From positions 223,501 through 287,500 of the forward strand of contig NC_006686.1 of NCBI RefSeq assembly GCF_000091045.1: a stretch of 64,000 nt of DNA. The letters are read 5' to 3'. How positions within the stretch are numbered: the stretch's first letter is position 1; every line of letters begins with the position of its first letter. Of this stretch, positions 41,166-51,241 are shown in pieces. The translations under genes and the position numbers were made by a program. This stretch comes from Cryptococcus deneoformans JEC21. Taxonomy: Eukaryota > Basidiomycota > Tremellomycetes > Tremellales > Cryptococcaceae. A model generated the notes under the pieces. The model worked only from the letters and a program-made list of their open reading frames with translations. It made no database searches and was not told the origin of the DNA.

Positions 41166-42590
41166 AGAAAAGAAGGTTGCAGCCAGATCCCAGTCTTACC
41201 CAAGTCGAGTTGGATGAATCACTCAATAACATTGTTGTAAAACATGGTAACCTTTCGGTTGCGACAACCAGGGAAGAGAGGATCCATAAGCTTTTTTCGA
41301 TATGATCAGAATCGTCCCGATGACATAGTCAATGATTGAATCAATCTAGAGCTTGGACTTGAAAGGATTCGAAACTGCCAGCTATCACCTGCGGCTGTCA
41401 AAACTTGGTACTATGCAATCGTTAGTCTTTGGATGGAACAGTCTGTAACAAACTGTGGTACCAGGCACCCTTGGACAAAGCAATGGCACAATCTTCTTAC
41501 TGCTCTACACCAGGTGACAGAGCAGTGTCGCAAAGAGAAGCATGTCGACAAAATGATTGGTAAGTCATATTGGTATTTCAGTAGTTTTCCTTCCATTGAT
41601 TATTTGGCTTTCTGAAGACACAATCTTTGAAGGGTACCAGACTCGGAATGAAATCCAGTGAACTTATGGATACTATTTCCAAAAAGGAACCCTGGAAGCT
41701 CTTCGCAACATGGTTTCTCAGAGCTTCGGCCTCTATAACCTCTTTCAGGGAGATAACCAAAGGATGGTGATGCTTTCTGAACTCACAGCTCTGGTGCTGA
41801 AGGAAGAGGGGCCAACCAAATGTGTGGCCATTGTGGTGGTTTCTAGGGCAGGCAAGCGGAATATGAAGGGATTAGCGCAGTATGGTGCAATGCTGTGAGC
41901 CAAAGACATGTTCGCTTGTCCTGTCTGGGCTCTTTCCGCATGGCTCTTTGTCTGGTGCATGTTCTCGACTTCATGATGATTCTTCAACTTATATCTTGCC
42001 AGGTTTAACATCCTCCTGAATCGCCCTCCCTCCTCTCAATCCTCTTTCCCCTCCTTCACAGAGAGAAAAGATTGGTATGACCTCCCCCTGTTGAGCCAAG
42101 TTAGAGATCTGACAAAACTGATCTCTTACAAAACCCAGCAGGAAGCCATGATCATGCCCTCCTGGCTGCCGTTGTTTTTTCATCCAAGTTGACTCATGAA
42201 AACTGGAGGACAGGGGTGTGTTTGGCAGAGAAGAGGGAGGTGTCCATAGACGACATCGCTAGGGTGGGAGGATGGGCGATGGTGACCTTGAAGACCACGT
42301 ATTTATCTGCATTGCCTCGCAAGAGCATGTGGCTGATTGCTGGTCATCCTAAAAAGAAGGGATTTTTTTGTTTTGCCCTGGGCTTTTGTCATCCCAGACA
42401 CTCTGAAGGGTCAGGTGTTTCCAGAAATAAAAAAAAAATGGTACGATGACAACTGTTTGTGAATGCTGTGAGCTCACCACTAACATCTCTACAGGAAGAT
42501 CTACCTCCAACAAAAAAAATGAAGAGCTTGCAGATGAAGCAGATGTGGCAGGACAGAAGAGGAAGAGAGGGCCCAAAAAATGAGTGCCCA

Positions 42591-42859
42591 TGTAAGTGCA
42601 GAGCCCTTACCACCACTCGTTCTCACCATATGATAGGATTTATCCCTATGCATTGGTCGATGTTGGTAGGTGAGATTTGATGCCGAAACGCATCTTTCGG
42701 ACTTCGCCGAAACACGGCATCGAGCTCTGTCCGGCCTTATCCTATGCATGATATTTATTCTCATGCATAGGACCGGCAAATTGCTTCCGAAACGTGGCAG
42801 CGGACTTCACCAGATCTCTGCCCCTTTTTTCGATGGACTTCTGTTTGTTTCCTCATACA

Positions 42860-42895
<36 letters not shown>

Positions 42896-43089
42896 TACAT
42901 AGTTATAGTTCTCCTTTTACCTAGCAAACTTAATGCATATTCCCGTGCTAGTTTGCGTCCATTCAGACAACTATAACTATTTTACACCTCTACGAACGCT
43001 CTCCTCGAACGCTTTCTTGAACCTCATTTCCTCTCGAACGCTCAACGAACCCTGTCCGAACGCAGTGAGGCACCCACAGTGCCTACAGC
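42591..43089 (+). mobile_element. Solo LTR, family A variant (copy A8), TSD gccca
   Basis: The 499-bp LTR has the perfect 5-bp direct repeat gccca at 42586-42590 and 43090-43094. It interrupts the Crypton remnant, whose frame (AQKMSAHHNF) reads across after removing it. It shares the variant downstream half seen in A7 and a long TA-run. Confidence 0.95.
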
Positions 43090-43459
43090 CCACCACAACT
43101 TCACAGCAGAGATCTTTCTTCAGCTGTTGGAACATTTGGCAGAATCTTTTCTTCAGGATGCTGTCCACTGGAAGGCTAGATACCCTGACCACTTTATTTG
43201 GTGACATCCTCTTTTCCAATCCCCTGAATGGCTCGAGTTTGAGCAGTATGCTCGCCGGCAAACCGCCCTGGCCAAGGAAGATCTGGTGGTTCTACCCCCA
43301 TCCATCAAACAAGCCATGCCTGAGCTGCTGCAGGGGTTTCAGATGCTTTCCAGTAACCAACAGCAATTTCAAATACAGTTGGATGTGTCATTCAATTGTC
43401 TGAGAGAGGAAGTAATGGACAGTATCAGGAACAGGTTTGGCAACATTTCAAAGACTCTG

Positions 43460-43960
43460 TGTCACGAGCCTGAACAAAGAAGAAGAGATAAGATATCATA
43501 GGACGGAGTTACGTAATAGGAAGGCAAGATCCGATTCAGATAAGAAGGTCCAGCTGGACCTCCAGTTGGACCTCCGAGAAAAGAACTGGATGTCCAGTTG
43601 GACCTCTAGTTGGACCTCAAAGGATATAAATAGATTTCTGTAGAAGTATATAAAGGGGAGCTTTGTCCTCAATCTTGATCTTCTTCCCCTCGAAGATCAA
43701 TATTTCATAAGTTACTTTGTGAAAGGTCCTCGAGCTCCCAGTGCTCACTCTCGTCTTACCTTGCACCACCTTCGACATAAACTTACTCCACTAGTATATA
43801 AGCTTGCCTGATCTTCCCAAGCGAATATACCTCTGCCCTATACCATATGCCAACAGACAAGTGTCAAGAGGTATATCATACATATATCTCATTGCTTAGT
43901 TAAACTACGGCTTTCTACCTCGTCTCCAAGGCCGGACCTTGTTGGGGACGAGTCGTAACA
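43460..43960 (+). mobile_element. Solo LTR, family B (copy B2), TSD ctctg
   Basis: The 501-bp LTR runs from TGTCACGAGCC to ACGAGTCGTAACA, with the 5-bp direct repeat ctctg at 43455-43459 and 43961-43965. It has a TATATAAAGGGG box near 43648 and a diverged version of the 12-bp minisatellite seen in B1. It is inserted in the end of the Crypton remnant. Confidence 0.94.
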
Positions 43961-44016
43961 CTCTGTCAGCCATGGAGTCTCGAAACGTTAGTGCCATGCA
44001 AGAGTCTGAGGCTCGC

Positions 44017-44500
44017 TGTAGGCACAGGGTGTGCCTCACTGCATTCATTTGGCGTTCAAGAAGGATAAGCATTTGTGGTGCTCTAGAGGGTGTTCAGATG
44101 CGTTTGAGGAAGCATTCAGTGTTTGTTTATAGTTATAGTGGTCTAATGGATGCAAAACTAGCAATGGTTGGTATGCATGAGTTTCGCTTGGAGAAAGAGA
44201 AAACTATAACTATGTGCCAGATCTACATATATATATATATGAATGTATGAAGAAACAAAAAAAAAGGGGGCAGAGATCCAGCGAAGTCCGCCGCCGCGTT
44301 TTGGTAGCAATTACTGGTCCTATGCATGAGAATAAATATCATGCATAGGACAAAGGCCGGACAGAGCCCGATGCCGCATTTCGGCGTAGTCTGAAAGACG
44401 CGTTTCGGCATCAAATCTCACCTACCAACATCGACCAATGCATAGAAATAAATCCTACCATATGGTGAGAATGAGTGGTGGTAAGGGCTCTGCACTTACA
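44017..44500 (-). mobile_element. A-family LTR (copy A9), diverged
   Basis: The 484-bp LTR has A termini and many substitutions relative to A2-A6. Left flank ctcgc (Crypton) and right flank ccatg (start of an F-family gag) do not match, so it marks a junction between two elements. Confidence 0.88.
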
Positions 44501-44582
44501 CCATGGGTGTTCCTTGCCATGATTTAATAGTATTCTTTCTTGTATTCAATTTGATTAGGTAGTCGATAGGGGACTGGTTCAT
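44501..44582 (-). pseudogene. Start of an F-family gag, cut by LTR A9
   Basis: An ATG at 44582 (MNQSPIDYLIK) lies 27 bp after the F LTR end. The frame stays open for 27 codons until LTR A9. The leader (44583-44609) begins with CTTTTTTTTCAAACATC, matching the primer-site layout of the other families. The rest of the element is absent. Confidence 0.65.
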
Positions 44583-44609
44583 GCCAGGAAGAGATGTTTG
44601 AAAAAAAAG

Positions 44610-45190
44610 TGTAACAGGCCTAGGGGGCTTGTCCACCAGGGCGGCGACAGATGGATCTGTGTATTGAGAGAATCTGCAATGATGAGAGCGATGGCTGGAC
44701 GGCAATAAGACAGCAAGGCAAAGGAGAACAGCAAATGGTCTATGGGTGCATGTACGAAATGCTGGGCAGAGGCATCAATATATACTCTAAGCACAAACAC
44801 GCCAAAAGACTGCGGCATAACTTTATAAGAGGCTCTCGCCTCTTCTGACAGATCACCTACTTGGGCAGAGGTGTCAATATATGTTCTAAGCACTGTTCTG
44901 CCCAGTCAGCACATCATCAGGAAGAGGAGTAAGCATAAAAGAATACCCACCAAACACGCCGAAAGACCGTGGCATAAAGGAGGCTCTCTTCTGACGGATG
45001 GGAAATGAAAAGAGAACTCTAGAAGGATTTGCGGTCTTATATCCTCTGGTGTTTGGGTCAGCATGGGAAAAAAAAAAAAATGGGAAAAATCTGCATGCAG
45101 CTGGAGGCCATGCTGTAGGGAAATACCCGGGTCTCCTATTGGTTAAATGATCCAGTTGGTTCCGTTCCACTGCCACCCACAGCAGATAAC
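44610..45190 (-). mobile_element. F-family LTR with unspliced plus spliced internal copies
   Basis: The downstream end in the sense direction is sharp: GGCCTGTTACA followed by the primer-like T-run (44610/44609). The upstream end is uncertain, somewhere near 45100-45190. Inside, copy 1 runs from about 44994 to 44861 with the insert at 44893-44950. A short stub begins GTAGGT (about 44860-44850). Copy 2 (about 44849-44762) lacks the insert. Copy 1's second part ends CTCTGCCCAA where copy 2 has CTCTGCCCAG. Confidence 0.75.
44893..44950 (-). other. Intron-like segment within the F LTR
   Basis: 58 nt in the sense direction, GTGGGTATTC at the start, GTGCTGACTGG before the end and GAACAG at the end. 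The second copy joins GGCGTGTTTG directly to TGCTTAGAG at 44794/44793, exactly without it. Confidence 0.72.
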
Positions 45191-46233
45191 AGAATATCGA
45201 CTCTTTGGTATCAATTCTATGGAATACAAAGCCTTCCTAAGTTTGGCTGTTGGTGGTCGATCTACCTAGTAGTGATACTGACGATAGGTCGTTAGATTGT
45301 GTAGTGGTATAATTGAACTCGGGTCCCATGTCGAGTTGTTGTGTGTTGTGTGGTGTGTATCAAACAATATAGCAATATAGGCTCCATGAGCGAAACTAAC
45401 AGTTATGTACCTATGTACTTGGGATCTCTGTAAGCTGTTTGGCAGCTACCCATGGAAGGGGTAGTTACTGTCACAGGCTCTACTCTGTTCTCTCTCCTCC
45501 TTCTGATCCCCTCCCATATATCTCAATCCATCTCTCTCTCTCTCTTCTCTACCTCTCCTCCTCACTGTCACCGGCAGTAGCTTCCGACTGTGATGTGGCA
45601 TTAGTCTATGAGGCCGAAGGCTCATTGCACTACAATGCGGGAGCCATGGGTGAGGCCGAGACGCAGTGAGACGCCATGTGCATCAGTGGAATTTGTGCAA
45701 CGTGCGGAAAGTCGCGAATCACCTTGCCGTGCCTTTTTGGGATTACAATTGATTACCCAGGCTGCGCCGCAATTGTCCCAAATCAGCTGCCGGCTTTGCC
45801 GGCACCTATTAAATGCCCATGCAACCTGGAGTAAACCTTGGAATCTCTTTGAAATTAATCAAAATACCTTGAAAACTCTCTATTGCCTTTGATATTACCT
45901 TCAAAAGTACGATGTAAGTTGCAAATGACCTTTTCCATGTCATTAATTTATTTTAGAACTTACTTGCAATATGTGAAGTTCAATTTATCATAATGGTTGG
46001 AACAAGTCGTCAGGAGTCAAGCTTCATGCATGATGTAAGTGAGGATGGCAGGCCTTCAGTTAGTGCACTCCATGGTTTACCTCTATTATGTATTATATAA
46101 TAATTTCCATGCATAAAAGACCATTACCGGCTGTGTCATAAACTGCTCAATCATTACTACTACTGATCCTGATCCTCATCCGGATCGTTATCCTCATCTC
46201 AATTGATTCATCTTCATCCTCATCTCACTGCAA
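45191..46233. other. Stretch without a recognisable gene
   Basis: No coding region with family resemblance is seen. There is a CT-rich run near 45530-45560 and otherwise unremarkable sequence between the F LTR and the 3' end of the Plavaka transposase. Confidence 0.45.
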
Positions 46234-49200
46234 TCAGTACTGATACTGATCCTCCTCATCCTCATCCTCATCCTCATCCTCATCCTCATCCTCATCCTCA
46301 TCCCCATCCCCATCCCCATCCCCATCCTTATCCTCATTGCTCTCTGCCCCTTCGACATCTGTTCCTTCCTCATCATCCACAATCATGATGGTCTGACTAA
46401 CATCAAGGCGATCATTGATTACGAGCCCACTGCGCTGCACCGACTCGTCCACATGCCCTATACCTCTACCATGGAAACGCATGAACATATCCCTATCGCA
46501 GAATCTACAATGGCAGCTGAATCAGAAGGGAATTACTTGTTTGAAAGACTGGTTAATAACTTACATGTTCACAAAGTAGTATTTGTAGACCTGGTTCTCA
46601 GAATTGACTGCCTGCCGACCTGATGCAAAGTCCGGAATGAGGTGGCATCCCCAGCTAATATCTTGAGGATCTATAAAGTTGTATGACTCTTGTGTTGTGG
46701 GCAGTTGTAGTTTCGGATAACACCGTCCGCCGACGCTGTTTTCATCCACTACTGTGTAGTACTGTACCCACATAACATCGAGTCCTTGTACATTTCCAGA
46801 GTCTTTTTGGGCATGCAGACGAAATAAACCTAGGACTTGTGCATATATGGGCTGGCCTATTGCCCCTGTACGCTTCAGCATAATATTTGCCTGCTTGTTA
46901 GCAGCAATATAATCGGAAGCTTCGGTCGTGTCATAAGCAATGTAGTAAACCCTTATGCCATTGGAGGGATAGACTTTATCACCCCTAATGGTGATCCGAC
47001 AGTGCACATCAAGCGGTGTCCTCGGCGGATCTCGATTTTGGGGATTCGAAAGCCTGGACCATAAGTGCCTCTTTAGTCGCAGACTAAATTGCTGTGGATA
47101 CGGTATCAGTGACTGTGTACAGTCTAGGTGAAGTCAGTGGCTTACACTATTATGACCCATATCTCGCAAGAGTTTCCGGATGGTGTAGCCTCGAGGAGCT
47201 CTCACCTGTGCCTTCTGATCCGAATGAAGTTTAGGAATTTTTTCTGTGGGATGCCGCAAGTCGTGTCTTGATCTCCTATGAAGCTCATTAGCCCGGCGGA
47301 TACCATCCATCTTGTGTCTCTGGAAGGCTCTTCTGGCTATTTGGAAATCTTTATCAGGACCTTTGTTGCTGTTTGCATATGCACTTTGTCACGTGGCTGT
47401 CGCCACCCGACCTCTTCCTCATGTCAGCACGATTATGACGGTAACCCTTCCTCATCCACTTCAGTCCGCGTCCGAGCATACCCCTTCGTTTTCGGCCGCG
47501 GCCTTCCCCCGAGAGATATACAGAGATAGAGAGATCGACAACCCTCCGACACCTTCCTCGCCACCGGGTTTCGGCAACGCAAAAGGATGTAGAGCTGGCT
47601 GGTGTGGGAAAGATGAGTCAGCAGAGCTTGAGGTGTAAAGGTATATAAGACAGTAGTTTTCCATAGTTTTAGATACTTGTCAATCCACTATTGTTGTCCT
47701 CTCCAAGTATTCTTCATCTACTTAAAGCTATCATCTTCCGGCATTGATCTGGCTGCCTATTTAAAGAGGCCCTCGGATCATTTGTTGTCCCTAACCTGTT
47801 GAAGGCTATCGCCAGAAGAGATAGCCCCCTGACACACTTTTAGAGTATTTGTGCTGCAGTTCGCCCTGTCACGCCATCAAAATATTAACAACAAGCATCA
47901 TCTTGATAGATGATAGGAATACAGACCATTTCTGTAGTGTAGCCGACTGTCGGTCTGAAAGATTTGATGGACAATGAGGTGTGACCCATCATATGGGTCT
48001 TGGGAGTATTGATACTCCAAAGCTTTTCAAGGGAAGTCGAGCCTTTTGCAACCTGTCGCTGTTGCCAAACGTCAGCCCTTACCTTGAAAGCCCGAAGTGT
48101 CTTCTCAAACACCGAAAGCTCATCGTCCATGGCTTTGATGGTTTCATCTGTCTGCATGTGTAGCTTCGCCAGGGCAAACCACACATTCAGAGAATACACC
48201 AAACGACTTGCCAAAGGCTCAAAGCCTGGAAGCAACCCAGAGATGACAGGCAACAAGCACTACATGTTGTAATCAGTACAGATGTTCGCTTCAGTTAATA
48301 GTTATCGGTGGCCTGTCAATAACAAAACTCACGAGCAGATTTTGCTTGTATTCTCTGGCCGTCATACCCTCTGCGGCTGTAACACTATCTCGGAATTTCC
48401 TAATGGCGTCTCCAAACCGGGGAATCTGAGCAAAGCTAGATATTCAGGCATTTAGTATTTAGAGCGACATGCAGTGAAACGATATCTCACTCACCATTCA
48501 TCCATCATATCGGCAGTGCCAGAATGCCGAACGATCCTGTAGATGTACATAATGATGTTCTTGATGACACCAAGTTCCATTTCATGCATCAAGTCGGTAG
48601 CAAAAATCCGATGGTAATCTCCAGAGGTGAAAGAACCAAAGACAGATGAGAACGGTGACTGTGGAAATCGGAGTATCAGCCAAATGTAGAAGGAAACTAC
48701 TCACTAACGTGGCAGAACAACCTATCAGCCAAATGTAGAAGGAAACTACTCACTAACGTGGCAGAACAGCCAAAGGGTTGTAGAAGGCACCGGATGAACT
48801 TTGAAGATTGCAAAGGTCTTCCTTGTTCAAAAATTCTCTTTCGAGCTTTGAGAACTGCCTTCTGCATCTCTTGAGAGTCCACCCGCTGGAAACGCTTGCG
48901 CTCTGCCTTGTCGTTGCAATGGCCTTACCAATGTTTGCGAAATTTTCTTTTTTCATCAGGCAGCTGGGGCATTGGGTACTGCAGGAAGGGTATCCACTCA
49001 TGTAGGATCTACAAGTGAATTGTTATCATTGTCGAAGTTGGGAATGCACAAAGAAACTCACTTTTCCTGAAGGTCTGCAGAGTATAAGATTATTTTTGGG
49101 AATACTCGCCTTGTTACTCCATCCCCGCACTTCAATATTATCCCTTCCTCACAAGCAGCCTTGAAACTAGGTTCTAACAATTGTTTGTGCCATGCCTTCT

Positions 49201-50850
49201 GCAAAATTTCTCGTTGAAGGAACGCTTTCACCGCCTCTGGCATAGCATGTTTTAGCTGAGATTTTTTTTTGCATACTTAGAATTTTTATTCATTTGCTTG
49301 TCTAGCCGCTGCTTCTCGGCAATCCAGAAGTGAATTGATTCTTTAGGCAACTGTAAATCAATATCAGCACATGAGATGGGAGAATTTTATACCTGAATAT
49401 ACTTACTTTAGGGAGCATCATGAGTTCGTGCTGACATTGTCGACCTAATCGCGCACGATCTGCTCGAGAGTGGTTGGCAAGGGAGACATATACTGGCCAC
49501 AAAGTATTGTTACCGGAGCTCGATAGCTGAGTTGAATCAGAATATAACATGATTCCGAGAGGCGCATAAGGCATATCTTTGGGATCAGCGGGGTTTCGTT
49601 CTCGGCGTTGGATCGATTGAGCCATTTCAACCATAGCAGGTGAATCGAATACTTCACTGAACACCCGAATAGGTGTCGGCCGAGCAGGGTCTTGATAAAA
49701 TTGTTCAAAAGGTTGCCATTCGATTTCAGGACCGCTACGACCTTCGCACATATCTGTTATGACGTCTATGAGACATCGCATGGGAATGCCTTCCACTGTA
49801 TATGTCGGCGCATGTTGCTCAGAAGCAAAACAATGGCCTGGAAATGGTAAGCGAAGATCGATGCTTTCTTTTTTGAAACCATTCATGTCATCATCAAGAT
49901 CCTTGAGAGCTCTTCGCATGTTGAAATTATGCAAGTCTGAAATATTGAAACCGGGATGGAGGAGGACTTCTTTCACTAATTTTTCGACGTTTTGAATTGA
50001 AAGACCTCGAGTGTGAAGTAAAACCCAATCCAGCAGAAGTGTTTGGGACAGATTGCATAAAGGACCAAAGCTAAGTGCCACTAGATGTCAGTCATGATTT
50101 ACAGCTCTGCTTTGGCCCGTTGATACACAGTGGCAACTTGGTTTTCTTTACCTTGTAAGACTTCCCTGTGAACCTCCTTCCTGGGCGTCGATGCCTGTAG
50201 CAGACATATCCTCGTCATGATCCCCATTTTGAGCTACGCCATAGCTCCGCCCATTGCCATGTTGGTCAGTAATTACCTCTTCGTTTCCTCCCAAAAGCCC
50301 TGGCGTTTTACGGAACAAACCAAACCTATTGACCGGCCTGATAACATATGGTATGCAATTTGAGTCGGGGTGTGCCATTTCGACCGTGGCATCAGAATTC
50401 TCAATCTCATCGCCAGTGCGACTGTAGCGGCTTTTGCCCCCTGGAATATAATCTTCAAAACCTTTCAGGTTTTTTCGTCGTCTTCCAAATGAAGATGGTG
50501 CTAGCACATTTGTACGCTTGGAGATGTTGGATAGGGGAGAGGATCCTTGCTGCATTGACCAAGGCTTGTTACCTTCAATCCGATGTGACTGAAGTGATGA
50601 TATATGGCTCACACTATGATCCTCTGCTTCTGTAAGGGTAACATATCCTTTCCACCTGCGTCGAGTCTGTTTTTGTTTTTGTTTTTCATTATCTTTCAAT
50701 AATAAGGCAAGCCTTTCCCTGTACCCATTGTTTCCATTCTGGGAAGAAGCCCCAAGGGCGCACATTTCTTTATCATGTCATTGTCCAGTCTTGAATTTGA
50801 CTTTGCAAGACGGACAAGTATGTGGACGATAAAACTTTGATAGATTGGGT
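46234..50850 (-). pseudogene. Plavaka-type (CACTA-like) transposase gene, possibly decayed
   Basis: Minus-strand exon-like blocks in order: N-terminal zinc finger start (HTCPSCKVKFK, about 50800); linker with NRFGLFRK; a block with VEGIPMRCLIDVI, WQPFEQFYQDP and LGIMLYSDSTQLSSSGNNTL (49300-50081), a strong Plavaka signature; ILKCGDGVTRRVFPKIILYSA (about 49100); ATDLMHEMELGVIKN (about 48580); KAMDDELSVFEKTLRAFK and HMMGHTSLSIKSFRP (47950-48256); YYIAYDTTEASDYI, QVLGLFRLHA and FIDPQDISWGCHLIPDFA (46561-47007); and DRDMFMRFHGRGIGH with an acidic tail. Several joins need introns, and at least the zinc-finger region seems to need a frameshift, so activity is doubtful. Terminal inverted repeats were not located. 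The enzyme would cut and paste its own element. Confidence 0.85.
46249..46326. repeat. Hexanucleotide microsatellite (cctcat)n/(ccccat)n
   Basis: About thirteen 6-bp units, first cctcat then ccccat. On the minus strand they lie in the transposase C-terminal frame and encode a run of Asp-Glu then Asp-Gly. Confidence 0.9.
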
Positions 50851-51241
50851 GTTCTCATGTCGAGAAATGTGGTTCATTTCTATAGAGTACCAAGTCAAGA
50901 AATTCGATTAAGGGATCTGACTTATATCACAATCCACACCAGATAAAATGGACTTAAGGCGAGGATATCAATATCTTAATGATCGTTAATGCGGCTAGAA
51001 ATTTCGGTTGACAGCAGTTCTTCGCCGGCCCTCTTCAGGCGGGTGTACCAGCTATTAGCGCTATTACGTATGACTTCAGCTGTATGGAGATCCGTTCCAT
51101 CGAGGACTTTTTAAGTTAAGATCTGAAGATGGCGCGTACACCAAGACGTGTGTTCTTTTGTTTGTCCCAAACAATGAAGGGGTTCTTTTGTTTTGTTTCC
51201 TTGTTTCTCTTTCTCTTTCCTATCTCCAGCAAGTCACAGCA
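50851..51241. promoter_or_regulatory. Divergent intergenic region
   Basis: This separates the start of the minus-strand transposase from a plus-strand multi-exon gene. A CT-rich stretch with tctccag just before 51242 may be a 5' untranslated intron acceptor. No defined promoter box was recognised. Confidence 0.35.

Larger units (their letters stand above)
40485..44016 (+). pseudogene. Crypton-type tyrosine recombinase remnant carrying LTR insertions
   Basis: The first long block (40685-41305) is acidic, with a Gly-Glu-Lys repeat. The next blocks (41350-42590) show fungal Crypton features in several frames: LSPAAVKTWYYAIVSLWMEQ, SELTALVLKEEGPTKCVAIV, then the catalytic end with LTHENWRTG (His...Arg), IARVGGW and TTYLSALPRKS (Tyr). 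After solo LTR A8 the frame resumes with MSAHHNFTAEIFLQLLEHL and a coiled-coil-like tail (LQGFQMLSSNQQQFQIQLDV). Solo LTR B2 splits the end. Frameshifts and stops (for example near 41895 and 42191) show it is dead. Cryptons use a tyrosine recombinase of the Ndc10/CBF3-like fold. The assignment rests on motifs only. Confidence 0.7.

Noticed and set aside
8866..44500. The repeated about 500-bp A units as MITEs or other DNA elements
   Set aside because: They have short TGTA...TACA ends that could suggest terminal inverted repeats. But they sit directly before a Gypsy leader or after a polypurine tract, have TATA-like boxes and make 5-bp duplications, so they are LTRs.
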